A stretch of 64,000 nucleotides of DNA from Blautia luti (GCF_033096465.1 NZ_AP028156.1:3676501-3740500), one strand, 5' to 3'. Counted from the first letter of the stretch, positions 23,168 through 31,343 are shown. The notes: generated by a model from the sequence alone, not told the origin. A program made the numbers and translations.

Positions 23168-23622
23168 TAATCTAATTCCTTGAGCATATTTTCAGGATCA
23201 TCTGCAGCCTTGACTTTATCATTTGCCTTTATAATAATCCCCTGTTCATCAATAAGATATGTGGTTCTTACTACTCCCATAGAGACTTTGCCATAATTTT
23301 TCTTTTCTTTCCAGACATCATATGCTTCAATAACTTTACGCTCCGGATCTGCTAATAGCGTAAATGCCAGTCCGTATTTTTCTTCAAATCTCTTGTGAGA
23401 CGCTACAGAGTCCTTGCTTACTCCGAGAATAACAGCTCCCTTCTCAGTAAACTGTGGATAACGCTCAGAAAAGCCACATGCCTGCTTCGTACATCCTGGC
23501 GTATTATCCTTTGGATAAAAATATAAGATCACTTTTTTTCCTGCATAATCGCTTAATTTATGCACTTCTCCGTTCTGATCCGGCAATTCAAAATCCGGTG
23601 CTTTTATTCCTAACTCTAACAT
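23167..23622 (-). CDS. bcp: Thiol peroxidase, Bcp/PrxQ-type peroxiredoxin
   Basis: A 151-residue peroxiredoxin. FYPKDNTPGCTKQACGFSE contains the peroxidatic cysteine and, five residues on, a second cysteine, the PrxQ resolving pair. It should reduce hydrogen peroxide and organic peroxides with electrons from thioredoxin. It is the middle gene of a compact operon: small membrane protein, bcp, yaaA. GGAGG overlaps the end of the preceding gene. Confidence 0.93.
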   Translation of the reverse strand: MLELGIKAPDFELPDQNGEVHKLSDYAGKKVILYFYPKDNTPGCTKQACGFSERYPQFTEKGAVILGVSKDSVASHKRFEEKYGLAFTLLADPERKVIEAYDVWKEKKNYGKVSMGVVRTTYLIDEQGIIIKANDKVKAADDPENMLKELD

Positions 23623-23625
23623 TTA

Positions 23626-23757
23626 CTATTCCTCCGCTTTTATATTTTTCACCTGTTTTCTTGTTCTTTTATTACCCGAAATCATTTTATGACCAGAATA
23701 GACTGCCATAATCATGCATATCAGAGAGCCAAATGCAAAGTATTTGTGTGCTTTCAT
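23626..23757 (-). CDS. Small single-span membrane protein, DUF6219-like
   Basis: A 43-residue protein beginning MKAHKYFAFGSLICMIMAVY and continuing SGHKMISGNKR into a basic tail. It closely matches the C-terminal half of the 69-residue protein at 28633-28842 (SAHKYFAFSSLICMAMAIYS, GHKMISGK). One hydrophobic helix is evident. It ends three bases before the bcp start with the bcp ribosome site inside its last codons, so the two are translationally coupled. The function is unknown; the context suggests a membrane role in peroxide defence. Confidence 0.72.
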   Translation of the reverse strand: MKAHKYFAFGSLICMIMAVYSGHKMISGNKRTRKQVKNIKAEE

Positions 23758-23792
23758 GTAATTCCTCCATTTTTTCAGTGTATTCAATTCTA

Positions 23793-23820
23793 ATTATACG
23801 CTACCATATTCCTATGTCAA
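23793..23820 (-). promoter_or_regulatory. Promoter of the small protein-bcp-yaaA operon
   Basis: On the minus strand TTGACA (23815-23820) and TATAAT (23793-23798) are 16 bases apart, about 35 bases before the first start codon. Confidence 0.7.
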
Positions 23821-23936
23821 TTTGATAATAGAGCATTCCTATAAAATTTTTCAAAATATCATTGTCAAAACTATGTATTGTTATCCTTTAATTTTTCTTT
23901 GAAATAATTGACAAAAAGCTTGCTTTCAGGAGATTA

Positions 23937-24150
23937 CTATTTAATCTCTTTTCCATCTATATATAGTTGAAATTTATCAGGATTATTGACAATATCATAG
24001 TCCTTTCCGTATTCTACAGGTCTATATTCGGCTGTCATTACCGATTCCCCGTCTTCAATATCCTCTTTCCATAAATAGATGTGCATATCAATGCTCGTCG
24101 CATATCCTCTGTCTGTGGAGAATTTTGTCGAATGAAAAGAGACTTTACAA
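23937..24150 (-). pseudogene. 3' fragment of an unidentified gene
   Basis: An open frame of about 70 codons ends at 23937 (GYATSIDMHIYLWKEDIED, then PVEYGKDYDIVNNPDKFQLY). No convincing start precedes it, and a terminator-like hairpin lies just upstream. It could begin at the internal ATG (MHIYLW), giving about 49 residues. I do not recognise it. Confidence 0.35.
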
Positions 24151-24172
24151 CTTAAAATTGGATAAAAAGGAC

Positions 24173-24198
24173 AAAAAAAGAAGAGCTGCTTGCTCTTC
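24173..24198 (-). terminator. Rho-independent terminator downstream of the hemerythrin gene
   Basis: On the minus strand AAGAGC-AAGCA-GCTCTT is followed by CTTTTTTT. A second stem (GGGACTG...CAGCCCC, 24271-24292) lies between it and the gene. Confidence 0.75.
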
Positions 24199-24347
24199 CC
24201 ATATAGTAGTAGTAAAATAATATGTCATGCCAGCGCAATATATTACCTAGAATATCGCTATAACAGGAAAGGGACTGCATTGTGACAGCCCCTAGTTTAC
24301 TTCATCATGTTGTCTACATTCTGAGTGAACTCATTCCCTGGTTTATT

Positions 24348-24782
24348 TTAGCATCGATCTGGATTTTGTTTCATAAAGATAAATTTTGCCACAGAGCGGT
24401 CGTATGTTTTAATGTGTCCAAACAGCCAGTCGATTACATTTTTCTGTACAAGTTCACTGAACTGATCTGTTGGTCCTTCATACTCCTGAAGGTATTCATA
24501 CAGTTCCTGAATTGTCTTTTTAAACTCTTCATGTTTTTCATAATGTTTTTCACGCTCTGGATAACCGGATTTTTCCTGAAGCTTTTCCTCTTCTTTGAAA
24601 TGAAAGTCAGTATATTCATCCAGATAATCCAGCATTTTGATTGCTTTTACTTTGCTGTCGCCATTTTGACAGGCAGTTACAAAGTTCTGGATACGGTCGA
24701 TCAATTCTTTATGCTGGGTATCAATTGTTTCATTTCCTGTTACTAAATTGTCATCAAAGGTAATGTTTAAATCGTAAGTCAT
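24348..24782 (-). CDS. Bacteriohemerythrin
   Basis: A 144-residue single-domain hemerythrin. The di-iron ligands are visible: TQHKELIDRI, HFKEEEKLQE, HYEKHEEF and a C-terminal GHIKTYD. Such proteins bind oxygen reversibly or sense it. The start at 24782 has GGAGG eight bases upstream. It lies 76 bases downstream of an intact rubredoxin, apparently sharing its promoter with a PerR-type box, which supports a role in oxygen handling. Confidence 0.92.
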   Translation of the reverse strand: MTYDLNITFDDNLVTGNETIDTQHKELIDRIQNFVTACQNGDSKVKAIKMLDYLDEYTDFHFKEEEKLQEKSGYPEREKHYEKHEEFKKTIQELYEYLQEYEGPTDQFSELVQKNVIDWLFGHIKTYDRSVAKFIFMKQNPDRC

Positions 24783-24858
24783 AATTTGACCTCCATTTCT
24801 TTTATATGTTCTCTTAGGATCTTTTAATGTCTGACAGTTTCGTACCTGCATTTTCTGC

Positions 24859-25029
24859 TTAGTCTTCTACAGGAACGAAAACATCTTTTCCTAATCCACA
24901 GATTGGGCATGTCCAGTCATCTGGAATATCCTCAAATGCAGTTTCTGGATCGATACCAGCGTCTGGATCTCCTACTGCCGGATCATAAATATATCCACAT
25001 GGTTCACATTCATATTTTATCATAGTCAT
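24859..25029 (-). CDS. Rubredoxin
   Basis: A 56-residue rubredoxin with the iron ligands [11 protein letters not shown] and [13 protein letters not shown], plus the usual aromatic and acidic residues. It is complete, unlike the two other rubredoxin copies at 13827 and 20989, and is diverged from them. It should carry electrons to a rubrerythrin, superoxide reductase or flavodiiron protein, none of which is in this window. The first of two close ATGs (25029, 25023) was used. Confidence 0.93.
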   Translation of the reverse strand: MTMIKYECEPCGYIYDPAVGDPDAGIDPETAFEDIPDDWTCPICGLGKDVFVPVED

Positions 25030-25108
25030 TTTCCCTTTTCAATGTCGATTTATTTTTGTTACCAAGTTCCTAGCAATTTTTCTAACACTTTGTTTCTTGT
25101 ATATCTGT

Positions 25109-25156
25109 ATTATACATGATAATTATTTCTCTTGTCAATAATAGTAATTATTATTA
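25109..25156 (-). promoter_or_regulatory. Rubredoxin-hemerythrin promoter with PerR-type box
   Basis: On the minus strand TTGACA (25133-25138) and TATAAT (25109-25114) are 18 bases apart. TAGTAATTATTATTA (25142-25156), a 7-1-7 palindrome with few mismatches, lies directly upstream and shares its half-site with the box at perR. PerR control of oxygen-defence genes fits. Confidence 0.65.
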
Positions 25157-25300
25157 TTATTGTACTTAGCATAAACTGATATTTGAATTGCAAATTTACA
25201 TATTGTATATATCATGGGAATAGTTGAATAAAAAAATGAACTCTATTCATTAAAGACAGAGTTGCTGGAAATTATTTCTCTCCAACAACTTTTTTCGTCT

Positions 25301-25672
25301 TTAATTCCTTGAAACACAATACTGTCCAATCAGATTCATCCAACTGTTATATTTATTCTTTTCACACACCTTTCGGCAAATTTCATTTTCCATCAATACA
25401 CAGAACATCTTATCATAATCAAATGCCCAAACAGCACCATTCACATGGTTTTCCACTGCTTTCTGATCTATGTTCTTTAAACGTGTGGCCATTTTTTCAA
25501 TTTCTCCATTTCTCAAGTTACCGATATTTTTGCAGATAAACCGAAAGAAATTCAACGTTGCATATTCGTCATGCCAATGGAACTCTTCTGGATTGTTTAT
25601 AATTTTACTGACTCGCTGCTGTTCTTTGATTATCTGATCAGCTACGCCTTTCATCGAATCTTCGTATCTCAT
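25301..25672 (-). CDS. Unrecognised protein, 123 residues
   Basis: A soluble, helix-rich protein (SMKGVADQIIKEQQRVSKII, EFHWHDEYATLNFFRFICKN) with several cysteines toward the C terminus. I do not recognise the family. It starts nine bases after the stop of a regulator remnant, with AGGTG six bases upstream, so it was probably the second gene of that operon. The truncation of the regulator may have removed its promoter. Confidence 0.6.
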   Translation of the reverse strand: MRYEDSMKGVADQIIKEQQRVSKIINNPEEFHWHDEYATLNFFRFICKNIGNLRNGEIEKMATRLKNIDQKAVENHVNGAVWAFDYDKMFCVLMENEICRKVCEKNKYNSWMNLIGQYCVSRN

Positions 25673-25681
25673 ATTACTCAC

Positions 25682-25860
25682 CTACTCTTCCTCAACGCCC
25701 AGTGACGGTTTAAATCTTTTATCCTTTGCCTGCGGTACCACGATCTCATAAAAATAAAATCCTAAATATCCAAGTGCCTGCTTCTTCATTTTATAAAAAG
25801 AAGTCCTGCCTATTCCTAGCTCCTGCTGTACTTCCACATCTGTCTTACATAAATTAAAAG
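25682..25860 (-). pseudogene. HTH regulator remnant, paralog of the gene at 28917
   Basis: About 59 codons match the C-terminal region of the intact regulator at 28917-29480: EVQQELGIGRTSFYKMKKQA against MLELGMSRASFYRKKKAA, and LGFYFYEIVVPQA against LGYYFFEIVVPQS. The 5' two thirds are missing. Confidence 0.75.
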
Positions 25861-26009
25861 GTAAATATGTTCAAACATAAGGCACCCGGAATCTTAATGA
25901 TTTCTGGGGTTTTCTATTATTGGGATAAAACTATTTATAGCAATTTAAACCGAATTATGATAACATAAGGCAAAGATAAATCGGAATTTATATATAAAGG
26001 AGAATATTG

Positions 26010-26612
26010 ATGAAACTGTTTTTATGTTCGCACTTTTCAAGTGTAGGAAGTCTGATAAAGGAAGAAATTGAAAATAAAAAAGTCGCATTTATTCCAACAG
26101 CTTCGCTGCGTGAAGGCTACACCGGTTATGTCGGCTCGGCTCGAAAATTATTCAAAAAGTTGGGAGCAATCGTAACTGAAATTGATATTTCAACGGAGGC
26201 TTATTCAACGATACAGTCTGTTTTTGAAGATGCGGATGTGATATATTTTACCGGCGGCAATTCTTTTTTCCTTATAGACCAGCTCCGTAAAACGGGAACG
26301 GATGAGCTGTTGAAGAAAGAATTGGCAAAGGGAAAACTGATGATTGGTGAATCGGCAGGTGCGATTATATGCGCTCCAAGCATCCAATATATCGAGCAAA
26401 TGGATGAAAAGCCGGAGGACTACTCACAAGAAGATGATGCAGGGCTTGATTTGATTGATTTCTATGTTCTTCCGCATTATCTTACATCACCATTTAAGAA
26501 AGTTACCGAGAAAATAATGACTGAGTTTTCGGATTTGAATCTATGCCCAATTAACAACCGTCAGGGAATTGTAATTGATGGTGAAGGTTCAAAGGTTATT
26601 TGCAAAGACTAA
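26010..26612 (+). CDS. Peptidase S51 family (peptidase E-like)
   Basis: A 200-residue protein with the S51 nucleophile motif GESAGAI, an upstream YFTGGNSFFLIDQLR and VAFIPTAS near the N terminus. Family members cleave Asp-X dipeptides or cyanophycin dipeptides. The ATG at 26010 has AAAGGAG eight bases upstream. It stands alone between remnants and is followed by a hairpin terminator. The 3' part has a normal length, so it may be functional. Confidence 0.85.
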   Translation: MKLFLCSHFSSVGSLIKEEIENKKVAFIPTASLREGYTGYVGSARKLFKKLGAIVTEIDISTEAYSTIQSVFEDADVIYFTGGNSFFLIDQLRKTGTDELLKKELAKGKLMIGESAGAIICAPSIQYIEQMDEKPEDYSQEDDAGLDLIDFYVLPHYLTSPFKKVTEKIMTEFSDLNLCPINNRQGIVIDGEGSKVICKD

Positions 26613-26650
26613 TTTGAAAATTCGCGTTTGTGGAGCGAAGCAGAACAATG

Positions 26651-26670
26651 AAAGCCCCAGTGGGGCTTTT
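26651..26670 (+). terminator. Rho-independent terminator of the peptidase gene
   Basis: AAAGCCCC-AGT-GGGGCTTTT is a compact stem ending in T residues. Confidence 0.7.
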
Positions 26671-26741
26671 AAGCGACAGAACGGTCTTGCGTAGCAAGAT
26701 GGAGGGGCTTTGCCCCGACAAGTTCCAGTTTGTCTGGTTGT

Positions 26742-26781
26742 CCTTTGAGAGGGGAGAAATCCTCTTCTCAAAGGGCTTTTT
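26742..26781 (+). terminator. Second terminator-like hairpin
   Basis: CCTTTGAGA and TCTCAAAGG pair around a G/C-rich interior and are followed by GCTTTTTC. It lies just before the integrase remnant and may mark the old end of the mobile element. Confidence 0.6.
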
Positions 26782-26799
26782 CTATTTATACGGATATTC

Positions 26800-27075
26800 G
26801 CAAACTACAAGACAATCCGAAGAATTATCCGTGATTGCAATGATGAGCAGTTTTTGCACAGTGATGAACCTGATGTGTTACTTCCTCATTTTAGCTGCCA
26901 CTCGCTTAGACATACATTTACAACAAGAATGTGTGAAGCTGGAGTAAATATAAAGGTCATTCAAGACGCACTCGGACATTCAGATATTTCAACTGCACTG
27001 AACATCTATGCTGATGTTACAAAAGAAATGAAAGCGGAAGAGTTCAAAGGATTGGATAGCTACTTCAAAGTATAA
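26800..27075 (+). pseudogene. Tyrosine recombinase (Tn916/ICE-type integrase), C-terminal remnant
   Basis: Ninety codons match the catalytic C terminus: HFSCHSLRHTFTTRMCEAG with the Arg/His box, then GHSDISTALNIYADVTKEM with the catalytic Tyr. The N-terminal arm-binding domain and first catalytic Arg are gone. It shows that an integrative element once ended here. Confidence 0.88.
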
Positions 27076-27199
27076 TATTGGACTTCACATACAGAAAGAG
27101 AACATACAGAGTGTTGTGTGTTCTTTTTTTCGTTGGATAAAAAGAGAAATGCTTGAATGGGATATCTTTATGTATCTTTAAACGCCCAAATTAGAAATA

Positions 27200-27838
27200 T
27201 TACTCTTCTTCACTCTTCTTCAACTTTGAATAATAACTATCCGCAGTATAAAGCGCCGCCACCGGATTATGCCCCAATACACGGTCTTTCGTCACTGCTG
27301 TCGTAGTCAGTGCCTCGGAATATTTGTAAAACAGACTGTCATGCCCCACACAAAGTCCGACCACAACATTCAGGTCCGTCTTCGCCTTGTTCAGAAGCTT
27401 TGCCTGCAGGATCGGATTACACATATTCACACCGACACCTTCGCAGCATTCCGGGATGCCGACCGATGTCTTCTTCTGTGTTCCGGCTTTACAGCCGACA
27501 CCATACACCTCAAAGCCATGTCTGCGCAGGATATCTGCCAGGATACGGCTTTCTTTCAACAATCCGACACAGGTTGCGATCCCGATCTTTTTCGCATTAA
27601 TCTTCTTTGCAAAATCCATGATTTCTTCGACACGGGTATGTTTGCAGTAATTCTCATACTCTACTTCAGCTGCAGCGATTGTTACTTTGCGGTTCTCGTC
27701 TTCATTGTAGCATTCCATAGCTTCATTTAGAACTTCTTCATCCATGTGTGTTGTCAGACAGAAATCCGGATAGGTTTTATCCATTTTGTTGCAGTTTTTT
27801 ACTGCGCAGTCGATACAGGACATGTCTTCTTTTTTCAT
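27200..27838 (-). CDS. DUF1847 cysteine-rich protein
   Basis: A 212-residue protein with many conserved cysteines: CIDCAVKNCNK at the N terminus, GVGCKAGTQKK, IPECCEGVGVNMCNP. It also has an internal repeat-like segment, KKIGIATCVGLLKESRILAD. This is the DUF1847 family, thought to bind a metal; its role is unknown. The start at 27838 has GGAG about nine bases upstream. It is monocistronic, with accessory DNA on both sides. Confidence 0.8.
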   Translation of the reverse strand: MKKEDMSCIDCAVKNCNKMDKTYPDFCLTTHMDEEVLNEAMECYNEDENRKVTIAAAEVEYENYCKHTRVEEIMDFAKKINAKKIGIATCVGLLKESRILADILRRHGFEVYGVGCKAGTQKKTSVGIPECCEGVGVNMCNPILQAKLLNKAKTDLNVVVGLCVGHDSLFYKYSEALTTTAVTKDRVLGHNPVAALYTADSYYSKLKKSEEE

Positions 27839-28245
27839 TTTTTCATTCTCCTTTTGTATACCTTGGTATCTACAGAGGCCTGCCACTGGCAGATTCTCTA
27901 GATTAAGCTTTACTTTGTAAAATATCCTCTATTTACTTCATAATAACAAATACTTATACTACAGACAATGATTTTCCGTTTTTATTTTCTTATTTTTTGT
28001 AGTTCTTTTCTATGAGAAACGTTCCCCGATTCAGGATTGATTTGTCATGAATTGTCGATTCTGATTTTTGAAAAATTATTGAAAATTATCTTTTTAAACT
28101 TGAAGATATATAACAGTCTCTCTGATAGACCATCATCTTTGGATTTATACTATCATGTATAGGTTATTTCGTCAATCAAAACATTTATCCACTTCCCTCA
28201 TTTCAATCCCAGCTCTTTCAATACCTCAGCCGAATACCAGCTACG
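27839..28245. other. AT-rich gap without recognisable gene
   Basis: About 400 bases between DUF1847 and the SdpI-like remnant. I see no coding frame of typical composition, only AT-rich runs, and presumably the DUF1847 promoter near its right edge. Confidence 0.5.
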
Positions 28246-28572
28246 ATGATTGGTTTTGGAAGATATTTTATGAAAAAGGCTCCAAAGGAAATAAATTCAG
28301 TATTTGGATATCGGACTTCGATGTCTATAAAGAACAAAGACACATGGGAATTTGCTCATAAATATTGTGGTAAAGTCTGGTATGTCTGTGGAATGGTTAT
28401 GTTGCCGATAACAGTAATATTCATGCTTTTAGTGATTGGAAAAAATGAAGATTGTGTTGGGAGTATAGGAGGAATTATCTGTGGTGTTCAACTTATTCCT
28501 TTAATTGGGTCTATTCTCCCAACAGAAATAGCATTAAAAAAGAATTTTGATAAGAATGGAACAAGACGATAA
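28246..28572 (+). pseudogene. SdpI-family membrane protein, probably 5'-truncated
   Basis: The frame resembles SdpI-type proteins: GYRTSMSIKNKDTWEFAHKY followed by two hydrophobic segments (about residues 44-64 and 72-92). The first membrane helix expected before IGFGRYF is missing; coding similarity seems to start only a few codons upstream (IPAT), where no start or ribosome site is seen. SdpI confers immunity to the SdpC toxin in Bacillus. Translation from the ATG at 28246 cannot be excluded. Confidence 0.55.
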
Positions 28573-28632
28573 ATTCAAGTTTGCATATTTCTAAAAAAGA
28601 TGTATGATATAAAAAAAGCTCAGGAGGTTCAA

Positions 28633-28842
28633 ATGAAATCACATAAATATTGGTCTATCGGTGCGATGGTTTCCATGATCGGAACTTGCTACACCGGCTA
28701 TAAGGATATGAAATCAGCTCATAAATATTTTGCATTCAGTTCACTAATCTGCATGGCTATGGCCATTTACTCAGGTCATAAAATGATTTCTGGCAAATCC
28801 GGAAAAACTAAAGAAATCGTAGCTGAAGAAGCTGCGGAATAA
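28633..28842 (+). CDS. DUF6219-like small membrane protein
   Basis: A 69-residue protein with two hydrophobic segments (YWSIGAMVSMIGTCYTGY and YFAFSSLICMAMAIYS) and a charged tail ending EEAAE. I associate it with DUF6219 from memory. GGAGG lies six bases before the ATG at 28633. Its second half is nearly identical to the 43-residue protein at 23626. It ends in front of a strong bidirectional terminator. The function is unknown. Confidence 0.75.
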   Translation: MKSHKYWSIGAMVSMIGTCYTGYKDMKSAHKYFAFSSLICMAMAIYSGHKMISGKSGKTKEIVAEEAAE

Positions 28843-28874
28843 TAAGGGGAATAGGGGAGTATTCCATTATATAC

Positions 28875-28911
28875 GAGCCTGATGGAAAGGGGAGACTCCA
28901 TCAGGCTCTTT
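28875..28911. terminator. Bidirectional terminator between convergent genes
   Basis: A perfect 12-bp stem, GAGCCTGATGGA with its complement, and a 10-base loop followed by TTT. Confidence 0.85.
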
Positions 28912-28916
28912 CAGAT

Positions 28917-29480
28917 CTACTCTTCCGTTTTTGGAAAAGATGGCTTATATCGTTTATTTGCAGATTGTGGCACTACGATTTCAAAAAAATAATATCCCAG
29001 ATACCGGAGCGCTGCTTTTTTCTTCCGGTAAAAACTTGCCCGGCTCATCCCCAGTTCAAGCATAATTTCCATTTCTGTCATTTTTCTGTGCCTGCAGAAG
29101 CAACCATAAAGCACATCATAATATTCTGTTCCAAAATTCGGCGTAAAATATTTTACCAGTGTCATTGCCCGGTTGACCATATCACAAAGTCCATAGATTA
29201 GAATGATATTGTTTACTTCTTTTTTCAGTTTTCCTAAATTCATGCGGTAATCATAGGCATCCATATACTGAAGGGCATAGGCCATATTCTCATTGATCTT
29301 TTCCTGACACTCTTGCTCTAATTCATCCAAAACCATCTGATTTTCCAAAATCAAATCCTGATAATTGTTCATCAGTGCTTTAATCTTTTCATAGTACAGA
29401 TCCATTCTCTCTTCTGTATGTTGTGCTGCATTTAATGTAATTTCCTTAAACGATCTAATCGCATAATCTCTCTCTGTCAT
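28917..29480 (-). CDS. HTH regulator of an uncharacterised mobile-element family
   Basis: A 187-residue protein with a long helical N-terminal region (ERMDLYYEKIKALMNNYQDL) and a C-terminal sigma-like or HTH segment (MTEMEIMLELGMSRASFYRK) ending in a conserved EIVVPQSANKRYKPS tail. It resembles regulators found in Lachnospiraceae integrative elements. GGAG lies about nine bases before the ATG. A paralogous 3' remnant is at 25682-25860. The target genes are unknown. Confidence 0.65.
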   Translation of the reverse strand: MTERDYAIRSFKEITLNAAQHTEERMDLYYEKIKALMNNYQDLILENQMVLDELEQECQEKINENMAYALQYMDAYDYRMNLGKLKKEVNNIILIYGLCDMVNRAMTLVKYFTPNFGTEYYDVLYGCFCRHRKMTEMEIMLELGMSRASFYRKKKAALRYLGYYFFEIVVPQSANKRYKPSFPKTEE

Positions 29481-29599
29481 TATCAAAATCTCCTTTTTTC
29501 GTATTGAATCGTCTTTCTCTGACGTTCTACACTCCCATCCCTGTGATTTTGACGGAAGCTCAATAAGAATTATTCTTGAGCAGAGCCACATCTGCATGG

Positions 29600-29620
29600 A
29601 CAATATAGTGGGTATATTGT
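29600..29620. promoter_or_regulatory. 8-5-8 palindrome upstream of the HTH regulator
   Basis: ACAATATA-GTGGG-TATATTGT is a perfect inverted repeat 120 bases before the regulator start. It is a candidate operator; the binding protein is unknown. Confidence 0.45.
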
Positions 29621-29661
29621 TTCATGGACATAGATGTAATGCCCTTATATGTCAATCTGAA

Positions 29662-29691
29662 AAGAGCAAAAGGGAAAGGTCAGCTCTTTTG
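29662..29691 (-). terminator. Terminator of the Y-family polymerase operon
   Basis: AAAAGAGC and GCTCTTTT pair around a 14-base loop on the minus strand just after the small downstream gene. Confidence 0.6.
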
Positions 29692-29717
29692 CAGATCCTA
29701 TTTTCTTTCTTAAATCT

Positions 29718-29963
29718 TTACGCACTCTTGCGCTCCATAAACCACTTATCAAATTCATAATATAAATGGCATTCCTTACCATCTACTATTACAATATACA
29801 TAATTCCTGTACCACCCGCTTTCCGGCTGGCACAACGTTCTCTCGATTTTACTTTATTAATTACATATTTAGTTCCATCTTCCCAAATAAATTCTATTGG
29901 CATCATTGCGCCTTCTATGCTGAATTTTACAATGACTTCTACATAAACTTTGTTGTCATTCAA
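29718..29963 (-). CDS. Small conserved protein accompanying the Y-family polymerase
   Basis: An 81-residue basic protein (PIEFIWEDGTKYVINKVKSR, then GIMYIVIVDGKECHLYYEFD) with a beta-rich pattern. Such genes often follow UmuC/DinB-like genes in clostridia; the function is unknown. The likely start is TTG at 29963, with GGAGG eight bases upstream. It begins five bases after the polymerase stop, so the two form one operon under the LexA-type box. Confidence 0.65.
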   Translation of the reverse strand: MNDNKVYVEVIVKFSIEGAMMPIEFIWEDGTKYVINKVKSRERCASRKAGGTGIMYIVIVDGKECHLYYEFDKWFMERKSA

Positions 29964-29968
29964 AGCAC

Positions 29969-31225
29969 TTACCTCCCATTAAAATATCCGACCGGATGAA
30001 CAGTGTGGGATCCCTGTACATCCAGGCTGGATAATATTTTATCCTGATACATAAATGCTCTCTGGACACTGTGATATCCAAACCGTCGCCTGATATCATC
30101 TACTGCCCTGTCTAACTTCTCCTGTTTTTCCCGGCGCTGTTCATTCATAAATAAATCTAACTGCACCGGAACCTGCCCCATAACCAGATCATCTGTACGG
30201 ATTCCAAGACTTCTGATCGGACGAGGCCAATGATAGTTCTCTCTAAAAAGCCAGTATGCTGCACTCATTATCTCATCTGTAATGTCTGTCGGCTCCTGCA
30301 ACTTTCTCTGCCTGGTGAAATGAAATAACCCATTATCACGAATCGAAATTGACACTACATTACATTTAAAACCATGTTTCCGCAGTCTGGCTGCGACACT
30401 TTCTGCCAATGCCATCAGAATAATCTGTACATCCTGATCATTTTCCAGATCCCTGGGTGTCGTTGTACTGTTGCCAATAGACTTTATCGGTGCCTGATAT
30501 CCTTCTACTGAAACTGGCGAATCATCCCAGCCATTCGCAAATGAATAAATGACAAGTCCCATTTTCCCAAGCTGCAGTTCCAGAAAATCTGGATCTGTTC
30601 TTGCCAGTTCTCCGATTGTGCGAATACCATATTTCTGTAAAGTTCTATTCGTTGATCTTCCCACGTATAGAAGATCTGACACTGGAAGTTTCCAAATCAA
30701 ATCCTGATAATTCGCTTTATTAAATTCGGTTATTGCATCCGGTTTCTTATAATCGCTTCCTAGCTTAGCAAAAATTTTATTCCATGTCCATGAGATTCCA
30801 ATGCTTACAGTAATTCCCAATTCTTTTTTTACTCGTCTGCTTATCTCTTCCGCAATCATTCTTCCGTTACCTTTCAGTGAAGAACTTCCAGTAACATCAA
30901 GCCACGCTTCGTCGCAGCCATATGGTTCAATCTGATTCGTATACTCTGAATAGATTTCACGGAGCATAAATGAAAACTTCAAGTACAAATCCATTCTGGG
31001 TGGTACAAATATCAGATCTGGGCATACCTGTTTTGCCTGCCACAATGCCATGCCCGTCTTAACCCCGCTTCTCTTCGCAATATAATTCGCCGTCAATACA
31101 ATTCCATGCCTCGCTTCAGGATCTCCTCCTACAGCTAATGGCTTACCAGCATATTCTGGATGATAAAGCATTTCCACACTAGCATAAAATCAGTTGGCAT
31201 CACTGTGCAATATTACTCTTTCCAC
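29969..31225 (-). pseudogene. Y-family DNA polymerase (UmuC/DinB-like) interrupted by an in-frame UGA
   Basis: From a GTG start at 31225 (AGGTG six bases upstream) the frame encodes VERVILHSDAN, then TGA at 31190-31192, then FYASVEMLYHPEY and a complete polymerase of about 418 codons. The catalytic Asp-Glu pair (PYGCDEAWLD) and the little-finger domain are present. Relatives have Cys at the UGA position (DANCFYASVE). Restart at ATG 31177 would give 402 residues without the first catalytic Asp, so it should be inactive. A nonsense mutation is most likely. Confidence 0.85.
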
Positions 31226-31245
31226 ATTTTCACCTTTCCTTTTTA

Positions 31246-31257
31246 GAACGTGTGTTC
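31246..31257 (-). promoter_or_regulatory. LexA-type SOS box
   Basis: GAACGTGTGTTC matches the Gram-positive LexA/DinR core GAAC-N4-GTTC, 21 bases before the polymerase start. Damage-inducible expression of the polymerase operon is expected. Confidence 0.75.
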
Positions 31258-31343
31258 TTTTTCTATATAGTCATTATATATCGCTTTTAAATCTTTGTAA
31301 AGTAGCAGATATGTCGTTTTTATAGATTTTAACGCTATTATTG

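Noticed and set aside
28155..28361. 68-codon plus-strand frame before the SdpI-like gene
   Set aside because: It is in a different frame from the recognisable SdpI segment and covers the same DNA; no family features.
29969..31225. Selenocysteine as the preferred reading of the UGA
   Set aside because: Kept only as a possibility: I see no clear SECIS hairpin just after the codon, and Y-family polymerases are not known selenoproteins, so nonsense mutation is simpler.
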